Assembly: GCA_021209875.1 (NCBI GenBank)
Contig: JAGYVD010000002.1
Coordinates: 2,418,001 to 2,482,000, forward strand
Length of the DNA stretch: 64,000 nt
From: Rosellinia necatrix
Lineage: Eukaryota; Ascomycota; Sordariomycetes; Xylariales; Xylariaceae
Direction of reading: 5' to 3'
Positions 1-12,000 of this stretch are shown one piece after another (positions within the stretch are counted from its first letter, which is position 1; the number at the start of each line of letters is the position of its first letter). Below the pieces are notes generated by a model, which searched no databases, had not been told where the DNA came from, and saw only the letters and a list, made by a program, of their open reading frames with translations. A program made the translations under genes and the position numbers.

Positions 1-599
1 ACAGTGGTGGGGTTTAGTTCTGGGATTTCTGTCAGGAGGATAAAGCACACGGCGAGGTACCAGCTACCCTATGGTGTAGCTCTAGAGATATATTTGCGTA
101 TATAAGGACTGAATGTCTCCCACCTAGATAGTAGGCCTAGGATTCAATGATATTAAGCCCTACCCCTATACTTGGCTATCTACCTGCTACCCAGCTGCTA
201 CCTCATAGTGACTAGACCTCACCCTGGGCATTCCCAACATGATAATTTCGGACAAGAACTACATAAAAGTATTTCTTGGGGAGAGGCAAAGACCGTGATG
301 GTCGTGGCTTTGGAGGAATCGTTGTGGTGAAGCTATGAGGGCTTGACTGTTTAACTACGGTATTTGAAACTAAACGCCAGTCTGAGTGGATATTAGACGA
401 TACACGGTAAAAGGCCTTGTCGCCTACATACCTAAACACCCGAGGCCCTCAAGCCAAAATCACAGCCGTACCAGAAGACGATCCAGATATTATGCCCTCT
501 AGAGTTGGACATCAGTGCCTACTTATATATATGTTCACCTATGGAGGCGGATGTAATATAGGGATATATTATAGATGTCTAAAGTATAAAATTGTTATC

Positions 600-860
600 A
601 TATATTTTCCTAGTTAAACATTATTAATTTTAAGTAATATAAATATATATAGATTTATTAAAATATGATATTATATTAATATAACTCATTATAAGAATAT
701 CTAGCTTAAAACTAGATACCAGGTACCTTATCTAGGTAAATATAAAGAGGAGCTACAACTAAAGAGCATTAGCTCCTTATAAAAGGGAGATAAATATAGA
801 CGTTACTACTAGTTAAATATTATTATATAATTACGTAGGTAAAACAAAACATACAACTAT
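600..860. repeat. AT-rich block, possibly RIP-degraded
   Basis: Composition shifts abruptly to long runs of A and T with frequent TA dinucleotides, unlike the surrounding roughly balanced DNA. Filamentous ascomycetes often show this where repeats have been mutated C-to-T by RIP. No ORF or transposon motif survives to name a source element. Confidence 0.4.
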
Positions 861-1189
861 GTGCCGGGGGGAGGAGGGGGAATAAGCATTATGACTGTAC
901 TGCCTTCTCATGCTGTCTATCCTACCACAGGGCCCTCTGGTAGGTAGGTAAAGTACCTGTTAGAACATCTTGGCAAGAGGGAGATATTATTATCTACGGG
1001 TAGTGCGATGGTCATCCTTAATGTTAATTTACTTCTACTTACCTCTTAAGGTACCTGTACCTAGGTAGGGAGGTGCGAGGCACGTAATTCAGGAGAGAGA
1101 GACATCAAACCAGGTAGGTGCCTCGCCGCCGGTCGAGCGCGGTTTCCGCCTATAATGGTCTAGGCTTTATCAACTATTAGTATTTACTG

Positions 1190-1270
1190 ATTTTACCTAC
1201 CTACCTACTTATCTACCTATGTAGATACCTTAGGTACCTACCTAGGTAGGTAGGTAGGTAGGTAGGTGGT
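1190..1270. repeat. ACCT/AGGT palindromic microsatellite
   Basis: A run of ACCT units turns into a run of AGGT units around a central CCTAGG, so the tract can fold back on itself. The same motif recurs through the window, notably near 1300-1410, 26.5-27.1 kb, 56.8-57.0 kb and 62.3-62.45 kb. Confidence 0.85.
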
Positions 1271-2196
1271 CACTTAACTAGATACATGGATACTTACTTA
1301 AAGATAGATCCTACCTACCTACTGTAGGTATCCCAATATCAATTTCTCGCTAGCCTGGCACCTGATATTGTAGCTCTTCTACTTTGCCTAGGTAGGTAGG
1401 TGAGGGTAGGTGCCTACCTAACGGGTAAGTTGGTACCACAATGTATGCCGGCTGTAATACCCCTGGTACTTACTTACTTTAACTACATCAGTTTCCACTT
1501 CTACATTCATCCCACATTCCGCAACCTAACAACGTGCTACCAATCGTTGTTCAACAGCAGCTGAATCTTTCCCATCCTATTTCCCTCTTCGTTGCCCGAT
1601 CAGGTATGCAAAGGTAAGCACGCGTTGTAAACACAAGGGATAGTCTATTCGACACCACCAAGGACCTGCAACTAGATGACCTAGCTCTGTGGATCAGCGA
1701 CATGCTTCATGTTGTTATCTGACTGGCGCGTAATATGGTTGTTTCCCACTGTGGGATTCTTGGACACGCTCTCCAGAGGCTTTGACCACGGCTAATTAAG
1801 ATGTAGGACACCCTTTGAACATTGAACCCCATTTATACCAAGGATCCTGCACCCACAAGGTAAGATACATACGTCGTCATAACTGGACAGCTTCATCGTT
1901 CTGATGTGTCTCTGGGAGACAGAAAACTCCAGCCCAACTGCTATTCAGAATACCTAGCAGTCAGTCTTCCTCCAGAAGATTGGTGCCAACGCGGCCTCTT
2001 GCAGACGCCGTACGCAACCCCAGGTACCTAAGGGGCAACCGACTGGGTAACGGAAACAACAACCTTCCAAGGTATCAGCAAACTTACAAGCCACTTGGCC
2101 CCGGGGCGTGGTGTACCACCTCATTTTAGTGTATGTGGAGGCGATACTACATGAGGGCGAAAATTGGCACAATTTACTAACATTCCTCGAGGACAA

Positions 2197-4402
2197 ATGA
2201 CGTCTACCGATTTTCGAACGTACTTGGACGCGATGAATAGGGATTCTCTTGATAAAAAGTCGGAACGACAGGGCTCCAGTGTCTTGCTGCCACATCAAAG
2301 ACCAGGCCCCATCACAGCAGCACCGGCCAAAACCCAGCAGCCGAAATTCCGAACTCCTAAAAAATTCAGTGAGGAGCCTATGGAGCGGGGTGAATTCCAA
2401 GACGTCTCAGCCGTTGTTACCACGATTACCCCAGCGCCTGGCGGGATATCACCTAACAAGTACCCATCAACCCAACATGATCCGGAGGCGAAAGTCTATC
2501 AGAACGGAACACGCCCTCTGAACCATCAGCTCAAGCCGTCCAAGTGCCAATCACCCGACACTAACCAACACAACTATGGCAACGATGCCTTGGTTCTGGG
2601 GAGACGGCATTCCTCACTATCTCCACAAGCTGATGCTATCAAAACACCTAAAAGTATTAGTAATGGACTAGCCAAGAGTCGTTGGGCTGACCCAGCTTAT
2701 AAGGGCACTTGCATTGGCAAAATTGACCAGCCCCCGACGGCCCCATCAACACCTGTTAAATGCCAACAGCAGGGAACAGCGAAGCTCTACGTTGGGACAG
2801 ATCCATTTGAGAGCGCCGGTGAATATTCACACTGGGCTTCGGTCGAGAAGAAAACCTCCTTAAGTAAAAAGGAATCGATGAACCAAAATTCAGGCCACAG
2901 CCCCTCAGATGAATGTTATAGTCATACCCATCCTTTGCTTCATAATGAGCCGCAACACACTAAGGATAGCGGATGGGATGAACCTAGAGATGAAAGATAT
3001 CAAAATAGGGACTTGCGCCCCCAGCTACTGGTAACCACTGCATCACTTATTGGAGAAAACGCAGAAGTTAACGTGGAAAATGCCTCGAAGCTTACCCAGG
3101 CTAACGAGAGAAGGGCAAGCGAACATATTTACACTAATGCTGTCCCCGAATCTCTAGTGAACTGGCCCGCTGAATCATCTATTGCGGGCGGAGTCAACCA
3201 ACACATCACGAACCAAGACTGGGATCAGCTTTCGCAACCTCAGAGAGAGCCTTCGGATGAGATGTCATCCTCCGCAGAAGGTGGAAAAGTCATTCCTCAA
3301 TACATCACTGATTTTATCATAACTTGGATTCGAGGTGCCCACACCGCCCAGGCAGACTTTCTCTATAAGAATATAGACGGACATGAAGAATGTGATGTTG
3401 ACCCATACGAAGGTGTCCTTATGAAGCCTATTGAATACCCAAGGACAAAAACGCGTATGTGAAAACCTCTTTTAACATGGATTATCTTCATACTAGTACT
3501 GACAGTATTATGCAGCACAATTCATATCGCCTGCCCAGTTTGAATTATCGTCCGCGCTTAGAATGAAAGAATTTGCCGTCGAATTTGCACGTAGAAACCC
3601 TCAGAACAAGGCACAAAGAGCGGCCGAGAAACAAGCTAAAGCCGCTGCTAGAGCTGCAGCTGCGGCCGCGGCTACAGTAGAGATCGCAATTGAGGAGCCT
3701 CCTAATCCCAATGAGATCCAGATCCCGTGCCATCTTCGCCCTGCAACCGAGTCAGACATCGAAGCCATTACGGCTATCTATAACCAAGAGGTAGAAGATG
3801 GTTATAAAGTGATGGACACTAAGCCGGTTAGCGAGGAAGAATTTCACAAGATTTACACACGTTCCCTAGCAGAGGAGATGCCGTTCATCGTGGCCGTTGA
3901 AGGCTTGCATGAGGTGATAGATACTTCTGATCAACATATCATCGGCTTCTCCCTCGTCACGGTGATAAATCAAGGAATTGCAGGGTCCTATGAGACACTT
4001 TATAGTCGCGGAGGGAAATTGGTGGTTATTGTTAAGCCAGAATATCGTTTCAAAAAGATTGGTACAGCATTGACTGATATTCTTATTACCAACTGTACGG
4101 GTTGGTACACGCCAAAGTGCGGCTACCGGCTTGTAAACTTCACTAACGACTGGATCTCGACGGAATTTGGAAAAAATCCTCGCAAATGGTGGTATCTTCA
4201 GATGGAAATCATGGTACGTTCGGGTGCGAGCAAGGAAGAGACCCAGAAGAGTGATGAGTTTCGGTGGTTCCAAAACTTCCTCGAGCTGAAGTTTGACTTG
4301 CTTTTGACGCACCACGACGAGAAATGCTGCTACAGCCCACACCAGATGCGATGGCTGGACAAGCTCACTTTTCGTCGTGACTGCCGTGGGAGAGGGAATT
4401 GA
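2197..4402 (+). CDS. GNAT-type N-acetyltransferase with long disordered N-terminus
   Basis: Two exons, 2197-3454 and 3516-4402, give about 714 aa. The 61-nt intron has a GTATGT donor, a CTGAC branch site and a TGCAG acceptor. Splicing restores the frame through a linker (PQFISPAQFEL) into a charged Ala/Lys-rich helix. Residues 1 to about 375 are polar and low in complexity with no known fold. A conserved segment near ITDFIITWIRG precedes the intron. The C-terminal third looks like a GNAT domain: it opens with PCHLRPATESDIEAI, and the segment VKPEYRFKKIGTAL matches the acetyl-CoA-binding motif A. From memory this resembles a Pezizomycotina-specific GNAT family of unknown substrate. Start: the frame is open from 2155, but the only early ATG is 2197. 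The preceding residues (QFTNIPRGQ) look family-like, so an unseen upstream exon or a lost start is possible. Base composition is more AT-rich than in the other genes here. Confidence 0.78.
3455..3515 (+). other. Spliceosomal intron of the GNAT gene
   Basis: GTATGT donor, ACTGAC branch site about 13 nt before the TGCAG acceptor, length 61 nt. It joins a phase-1 exon end to an exon start in the frame that carries the GNAT domain. An alternative acceptor (GACAG, ending at 3505) lies too close to the branch site. Confidence 0.75.
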
Positions 4403-5002
4403 TGGTATATTTACGTTATTTGCCAGGCTTTCCGGATGTTTCGATGCTTTACATGCACGTTGTTGGAACTTGACTTTGTCCGCCACGGAATTCAGGATTT
4501 CGGATTTATGAGTCCGATGACTCGAAGAAAAGCTACACTAGCTATAGTGGATAGGGCTTGTAATGGTAAACTAGTACTGGATGCGCCAAGTGATCACTCC
4601 ACAGCCTAGAATAATCACTACGTAGTCACTTCACGGTTAGCTCAACCGCTTACGGCATGAGGAAATATGACTTTACACGCACTGGTAGGCTGCTCTCTAT
4701 CGTCAAGCCAACAATAGAAATTCACATTAAGCACCATGTAGTTGGCCACTTAACCTTCCTATTAGGATTAACACCAAGCAAGCTGACGGCCCTTTTTCTG
4801 CTGCAGTCGTATGTATGCAGGATCGTGGTGAAGGCACCCAGATCTGGCGATGCTTACTGTTTCTCGCGGGAAGAGGCTAGTCGCCACCATAAAGAGCAAG
4901 AATATATTAATCGCGAGTTCCCATTCATCGTCCTCTGGGTAAAAAAAGCGGTGCGTATTACTTGCATTGCCCAAATACCACCGACGGAAGACATCAATCA
5001 CC
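4403..5002. other. Intergenic, no gene seen
   Basis: Mixed-composition spacer between the GNAT gene and the Kre9-like gene. Overlapping ORFs read through it, but none shows a domain or a consistent codon preference. It should hold the terminator of the first gene and the promoter of the second. Confidence 0.5.
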
Positions 5003-5496
5003 ATGACCAGGTCTCTGACGAAGCTGCTGGCGATCCCAGCCCTCCTCGCCGGAGCTGTGCAGGGCCTGCACTTCACGAACAACATCCCGGTCGACGCCTT
5101 CTACGACGTCGGCTCCGAGTTCGTGCTCACATGGTCGCCCGAGACGAGGGAGGACACGTTCAGGCTGGAGCTAGCATCGTTCCTGGCCACGCCGATCCTC
5201 GTATCGCCCAACGGCGGGCCTCTCGGCTCGCCGATCTACGACTTCAAGTCGCAGACTATTCTTCTCGACGGTCAGTCCTACCTGGTCTCACCTGGCCCCC
5301 GGATTTATTGTAGATAGGAGGGAGCTGACGCATGAACCTATTTCCAGCTGCCGTAAAGTTCACCGCCAGTAACTATACGTGGGAGATTGAGACCATCGAC
5401 AACCGGACGGGTGGGGATTGGTTTTACAGCTTTGGCGCATCCTGGGGCTTTGGCAGTTCAAGTCCCCGCGCTTTCCATCTTCAGGCCTCCTCGTAG
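5003..5496 (+). CDS. Small secreted Kre9/Knh1-like Ig-like domain protein
   Basis: Two exons, 5003-5270 and 5348-5496, encode 138 aa. The 77-nt intron runs from GTCAGT to TTCCAG with a CTGAC branch site. The start is the ATG that opens a signal peptide (MTRSLTKLLAIPALLAGAVQG). The mature part begins LHFTNNIP and contains FYDVGSEFVLTWSP, typical of the extracellular Kre9/Knh1-type N-terminal domain (PF10342 class). After the intron it continues with FTASNYTWEIETID and ends with a short SSSPRAFHLQASS tail. Members usually carry a long Ser/Thr-rich region and a GPI-anchor signal after this domain. Both are absent, so this is either a free secreted form or one truncated at the 3' end. A second intron at 5493 (GTAGGC) cannot be excluded but has no convincing partner. 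The role is inferred to be cell-wall related. Confidence 0.72.
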
Positions 5497-6068
5497 GCCT
5501 GTTCGGAGGCGGTCTCTTTGCATTTCTCGGCTGCGTCGGTTCGGTCGCAAGAGGGACCTGCGCTATATAGCCCGGACAGGCGGTGGGGGGGCGCGGCGAG
5601 TGATAGTTGCGTATGAAAAGGGGCATGTTAGCTTATCAAGCCTTTAGAAATTTCAAGGCTCGATAGCCGGGTCGATTGATTCCTGATTATTTACTTATTT
5701 TAGGTGAATTACACGTGCTCTTAGTTATTATACCACCCGAGCAAGCTGAGTGATAGTTGTTCCTTAACATGGCTATCGTGGCTCACTGCTTATGTACAAA
5801 GTTAAGAGCTTGCGCACTTTGTGTATCCGAGCGTAGTTAAGGAGGTGCAATGAGTAGAGTACCTGTATTTAATTGCCGTATCCCAAGGCATAGAAACGGC
5901 AATGGGCATAGGGGTGATGGGATGGAGTGTAGTGTCATGCATGACTGGGAGCAAGTTGGGACGAGTCCGAAAGAGGCCAACGACTTCTAGAACAAGCTGG
6001 ATGGACGATATATATATATATATAAAGAGGATTGGGAGATGAGGAAAAGTAGATGTCAACAGCCCCCT
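5497..6068. other. Intergenic spacer between convergent genes
   Basis: Spacer between the plus-strand Kre9-like gene and the 3' end of the minus-strand HET gene. It includes a short (AT)n tract at about 6009-6022. No gene is seen. Confidence 0.5.
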
Positions 6069-9064
6069 TCAATCGAGCACGATCTCTTTCCACCTAGCAC
6101 CCCGAAACGCCTCCTTAAATACCTTCCCAACTCCGACACGCTCCCAAGTCTCACATTCCACTTCCGTGAAGCCTTTCGCTTCGGATATAGCTATGAATTC
6201 GTGCCGGTATTTCGGCTGTCTCGCAGCCCAGCGCTCATCCACCACAATCGAACCGACCCAATCGCCCGCGTCGTCAGCGATTTGACAGCGCGCCAGCCCA
6301 GCGCCCAAACCGGTGTCCTGCCACTCCGCGTGTTGGTTCTCACCGGTCGAGGAATCCAGGGCCGCCATGACGTGCAAGACGGTATGCCATGTTCGGAACT
6401 GGAGGATCGGAAGAAGCGGGAACTCGAAGCTTTCTAAAAATTGTGTATACGGTGCCTCCACTACTCTGTATGGATAGTCCTTGAGGGTGATGTTAAACCC
6501 TTCGCTTCGGTCACCCCAGAACCTATCTGACGGATGTGGACTGTGTGATGGAAGTCGCGGCTGCGGAAGGTAATCAGCATATTCTGCTCCAGGCGTCGGT
6601 ATATCGAAGGCTGCTTTTGGTGTGCTCAGTCTACGAAGTGGCGGCGGCGGACTATTCCGTCTGGCGTCTTCGCGGCTCGAGGAGCGGGTTCGCGGGATCT
6701 GTCTAGCCATGCGGCCTCGAGAGAAGCGGGAAGGACGCTCAGTCCTTGATTCCCTAGCCACTTGTAGATCTGGTGATGGGGCACGAGTCCTGAGAGGAGA
6801 ACGATCTCTTCCTTTGTCCTCCTGCGCTTCCCCAAGATCGTCATGCGGCCGAGGAGAACGGGATCGGGATCGGGATCGTACAACTGCACCCTTTTCTTCC
6901 CTTTTTAGTTGATAATCCAACAGACTCCGGGTATAAGTAGATGACACGCGAGGATTCTGACGGTAGTTCGAATTCAGATCTAAATCCCGGTCTTGGTCGT
7001 CCTCCTCCTCCAGGATTGGACGAGACCCGGCTTCTGGCTGATATCTGTCATCGTCTAGCGGAGGATTACGTCGTTGCCATCCATCCCATCCTGCAGGCGT
7101 TTGATAACCTCTCCAGCGAGGATCTGTACTGCGGTCAGTCTTAGCTGTGCACTCCCATAGCGGGCGTAGGTCGCCACGGCCATCTCTAATCCGCCACCTG
7201 ATCCATGTATGTTTATTGATCCATTCGGATACATCGCCAAGAAGACCGCCAACGAGGTTGTCGTTGAACGCGACCGGGCCGGCCCAGCCAGCCCAAGTCC
7301 AACTCGGGAAGTCCCGGATCGAGTAGCTTTGCTTCTCGGCCGAATTTGCTACCACCCTCCTCTCGACGGCCTGGGTGGGTTCCCAGAGTAAGGCCAGGTC
7401 AAAGTGTGAGCTAGGTAGGCCGTGGATGAAGGGAGCTCTCATGCGGTCTCTCAAAACGTTCGAAACACCGCTAAAAGCAGCCAAGATATCACGGGGCTGT
7501 GAAAGCTTCCTCTCCGTATACAGCTCTACGGACCTCATGTAGACCCAGATGGCGCGTGTGTCGATCTGGCGGAACATTTGCACAGGCGTGTGCGCAAGGT
7601 CAAGCGACCACCTTGCCCCTGCGTGGTTGGCATGAATCTCTTCGGACATACTCACGGAGCGGCATTGAAAGTAGACCCGGCCATTGGTAAAAATCAGACA
7701 GCGACGAGAGAGAAGGCGCTCTTGGAGAGTCCACGCTCGTTCACTCCAAGTAGATTGCCGTATATACGCTTCGGGCGAGCGTATCGCCATCAGGCTCAGA
7801 CCGTCCATGACTGTTCTATAGCACTGTTTGGCATTATAGTCCTCTTGTTTCAATGCGCGGAGCCCAGTCGAAGCACCCCCGTCTGCGGCACAGATTGTAA
7901 GCTCAGCGTTCCCATAGATAACGTCCATGTTATAGGCGTTTGGCTTCCAAGATACCGGGCTGTCTTGGACGATGCATAACCGATCAATCCACAGATACCT
8001 GAAGCCGAGTCTCCTGACTAAGTCAATCGCGTCCCTGATGGTGGCCGGTAACTGTTGAACAACCTTGTCCAGACTACCGGGTATTTTATGTAGCATTACA
8101 TTCTCGGATGTTGTTGTGTATGCGTATGCGCCACCAGAGTCCCATACATAGCTCAAGGCTACATAGGGTTCGTATTTACGAGTAGCTGAGACGCGACCGT
8201 ATCGTCCGATGGGAGAGACGTTAGGCGGGTCAGGTTTCAACGGCAGCTGGGTGAGGTTCATGTTTAGCACATCGAGGACGCCAAAACAGGAACCCGCTAC
8301 CATATCGCGGAGGCGGCGAGGGTTTGAATGGCTATGACGGCGGCAGGCTTCATAATGAGTCTCCTGGCAAAGGTTGAGCCAGGACTTCACCAAAGCCAGA
8401 TTTTCGACGGCCTCGGTTATCTTGCGGCCTCGGAAAAGCGAGCTTCTGCCTTGAACCTGGTTGGCGTCTGATGATGTCGTCGTGGAGAAGCTCTCCGGCG
8501 CTACAATTACCAGGTAGCTTTCGGGCAGACGGGAATGATTCCAGCGGATGTGTATGCGCCTTGTTCGGCCGCGTGAGGGATTCGGCCTGTCTCTGCGACC
8601 ATCGATCTCCCAGGTGAGGAAACATGCGGCCTGCAGGAGCTGCTGGCCTTCGTCGTCCTCGGTTGACCGGTGCTTCGGCTGGCGCAGCTCGTTGGCCGAT
8701 TCATAGATCAAAGCGCAGAGGGGGCAGGCGGATGCCTTCATCTCGATTTCGATCAGTGTGCCAAGCCGCCTAGGGGTCGGGGACGATAGCAGCACTGGAC
8801 CAGTCGAAGCATTGCGAAGACCCTGACTCGCCGCCGCCGGGGTTCGTACCCGGAAGTGATGCAGGCCCAATTGAAGGGATTGGCATGTTGAACAAAGCCC
8901 CTGCGACGTTATTAATTGATCGATCGCGATTGTTTGAGAGCTTGCCTTTTCCCCCTTACCCGACTGAGACGCGGTATCGGTTCGGTGCTCGACCCTGGGC
9001 CGGAGTCCACGAGGTCTACAGAGAAATCACTGCGACTGTCCGGCTGCCCTTCGTCCACATCCAT
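6069..9064 (-). CDS. HET-domain (heterokaryon incompatibility) protein
   Basis: Two exons on the minus strand, 9064-8960 and 8900-6069, give about 978 aa. The 59-nt intron (GTAAGG donor, TAATAAC branch site, CGCAG acceptor) is phase 0. It joins an acidic N-terminus beginning MDVDEG to GLCSTCQSLQL, the short Cys motif often found at the start of HET proteins. The HET core lies at about residues 260-400: YVALSYVWDSG, LPATIRDAIDLVRRLGFRYL, WIDRLCIVQD and MDVIYGNAELTICAADG. The usual SYCWG and WIDSLCI are changed to SYVWD and WIDRLCI. After it come STWSERAWTLQERLLS and FPSWTWAGWAG, both typical of the family. The C-terminal HEFIAISEAKGFTE is also characteristic. About residues 650-790 are an unusual Arg/Ser/Pro-rich insert. 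HET proteins mediate non-self recognition and cell death when mismatched; the partner is unknown. An upstream in-frame ATG at 9151 is a less likely start. Confidence 0.9.
8901..8959 (-). other. Spliceosomal intron of the HET gene
   Basis: Minus-strand intron with GTAAGG donor, TAATAAC branch site and CGCAG acceptor, 59 nt, phase 0. It is supported because the large exon has no ATG before conserved HET N-terminal sequence, and removing the intron supplies one. Confidence 0.75.
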
Positions 9065-12000
9065 GGCCCGAGGCGACAAATAAGGACACTCGAGAAGGGG
9101 ATGGGCAACCATTGAATGGAAAGTCAGGAGGGACAATATGCACCCCCACACGATTTCTTCTGCTCAAAAGGACCCCATGTCTCGTCAGCAGCAGCACCAG
9201 CCCGCTGTTGCCTATGGTGACTGTAAGCCGCTGCTTACACTTCCCTGATTTTACCATATTAGAAATATAATCCGTGTCATTTTTGGCGTTAAATAATGCG
9301 TACCATGGTAAAGTAGTTAAACTAGTCGTACCTCGGTTTGAATCCCTTCCAAGCCTTCCAAGATCAACAATGGATTGTTTTGGCGTGTTGATTGATGGCT
9401 GAACTGACATTTCCGTTTACTCATGTGAAATTCCCTGCCAAGCTTTCATCCTATACTGGTCAAGGATGCAATCAAAGCTATAGGTCTGGAGATTGAACAG
9501 CGTAATAACCACAATCACAACAAACCAAAAAAAAAAAAAAAAGCAAATTTCGTGTTATCACTCACTGTCTATAAGCGCCACATAAAATGCGCAAAACGAA
9601 CCTTGGAAGCATTCATGACTCTAATCGCGTTCGGGGCATGCAAAACGCAGACATACATACCTAGGCGGTAGCCAGCTGAACTTGCAGATATAATATTTGT
9701 CGTTCACTTCGTCGCCAAGGTGGTGCTGACATAACTACTTCTTTCCTGAGCCATTTTGGGCGCAGATAAACACCGGCGGAAATTATAAATCATAAATCAC
9801 GCCCCATCAATGACACGATGAGATAGGCACTTAACCCGGTGCTGTTTCCAGGCAGCTGGTAGATATGGTGTGCAACCCAGGGCGTGGTAAGGAACGGGGC
9901 GTGACGAAACAAGGCCAGCTTGGATCGAATAGGTGGTTAAGTGTGTCAGCTGCCCGTTTAGTTGATCATGAGTCGGGTGCTGCAGATGGCCGTGTGCCAT
10001 GAATCAGTCGAGGCAGGCGGGCGGATGACCGGCGCCAACTCTTATGACACTCTCGCAACGGGTCCAAGTAGCACCATCCAAGCAGGTAGCTGGACCATCC
10101 AAGCAGGTAGCTGGCCGGCCTTGGGCGAGCCGGACTAGAACGAACCGCCCTGGGTTTTGCCCCCGTCAAGAGACGATCGAATGGCGGCGAGCATGTGTCA
10201 GTTGAGCTTGGTTGCGCGAAAACCTGCTGACGATCCCCGCACCATGCCTCCCAAAGTGGAAAGTATTAATTAACTTGGAGACGGGAGAAACCGGCCTATG
10301 TAGGTTGAGTTGATGTAGGCTGGACCATTCTCCAACTCTGCCCCAACTTTTGAATGTGAAGAATATGGCTAGAATGTGGCGGGGAAACTTACGAGCCTAA
10401 GTGTATGTATTATTAGGTAACAGGTACCTAACTAGTTAGTGTATCTACCTTACAGTACATATTTATATAACAGATACCATCAAGATTAACTAGTGTAGAT
10501 ATCTATACGGGGGTGGGTTCGAACGAGGAGTGGGTAGGAGGTATATATACCATACCCCCAAGAGGTGCGTGCGGTAGGGGTATCAAAACAATTGAATTCA
10601 TCATGTATGATTTGTCTTGGATATCAATGCGGTGATCTGGCGTGGAATAGGTACCCCCAAGCCCTTTGACCTTTTCATGCTGCAGCCAACCTACAATTAA
10701 GGTACACAGTTATATATTTAGTAGGCACTCTGCAACTTAGATGTACCTAAGTACAGGCAGGTAGGTGCCTACGCGTACCTAATGTACATGTGCGTGGCAC
10801 CACCACCACATGGTCAACGGGTAAGGCGCCAAAGGCCAAGGGACTACCCGCTAATCCCTTTGCAGCTAAACGAACATTGGTGAGGCAGAGACATAAAGAC
10901 TGGATTCTAGGTAGGTAGCTAGGTGTATCGCATACCATCCCACAAACACCCAACAAGCGTTCAACGAACGCATACCTAATCCTTCCATCCTACTACCTCT
11001 TATGTAAAAAGGCAGTCATAGGCGTCTAATACACCCGGACGCTGCTGGCACCACCAAGTACGAAAGTTGGCCAGATGCGTGGCATTTGGAGGTGGAGGCT
11101 GCTGGGAAACTATACCGATACCTAGCGAACAAACAGGTCTGAGTTCCTGGTTTGCACGTTTCAACTTAGGTAGATTTTCATGTTGGCTGCCGTAGAATCA
11201 ATGAAGAAACCCCGGGCTGCCAGGGGCGGGTGGCGGTAGCTGCAGTGTCGATCGGCAGTAGAGATATACTACCTACATACCTAGTGGATAAAGGGTAGTG
11301 TACACTACAATAGCGGGAGGCAGAGGGAAGGTGGCAGGCAGGCAGGCAGGCAGGCAGGCAGAAAGAGGGGCTTTGGCAGGCATTGGGACCACCTCGTCCC
11401 CACTGAGGGGTAGTAATTATGGGCACTCAAGGGTCCTTTGGCGACGACCTGTACAGTACAAGTAGAATTCCATACCAACCTAGTAGCACAGAAACTAAAT
11501 CAGTACTTACCTAAGTAATGTATGTAGTGTACCTAGTAGGTAGTGTATGCATAGATGGACTGGGGGGTGTTCAACAACTTGGCTCCACCCATCCCAGCCG
11601 ATATCCATCGCCATAGCGTGATAAGGATGATAAGAACCTGACCCCCTACCTAGGTAGATGGGAGTCTCGGGGGGTTCACATGGACAAGTCAGTTCTACCC
11701 TCTGCATCACAGTCACCATGTAGCATACCATGTAGGTATCCGGAGACATGATCTTGAGACATCGTCACTCACCGTCCAGCACTGGATAACTTATCTGATA
11801 CTTTGACATTCGATCTTTGGTTTATCAGTCTTCCTGGTGTCGTCGGTAGCTTTGACCCAAGATAGTGCGTCGCCATCCCTTGTCTGCTGCGTTGCCTCTG
11901 TTTACGTCTTTCATAAACCAACGAGCCTCTTTCCCCGGGAATGCTTGGAAACGTCTTCTTCGCCTCGTAATGCCCAACGGCGGTGCCTCGTGTAAACAAG

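Larger units (their letters stand above)
1..2160. other. Gene-free, repeat-rich flank
   Basis: No credible coding region is seen. The stretch holds an AT-rich block at about 600-860 (almost all A/T, many TA steps), then dense ACCT/AGGT tetranucleotide tracts at about 1190-1270 and 1300-1410 that form palindromes such as ACCTACCTAGGTAGGT. Short ORFs here have no recognisable domain or codon bias. The AT-rich block could be a repeat degraded by repeat-induced point mutation, which is an inference from composition only. Confidence 0.6.

Noticed and set aside
3866..4486. 206-aa minus-strand ORF opposite the GNAT domain
   Set aside because: Antisense shadow without domain; the plus strand encodes GNAT motifs.
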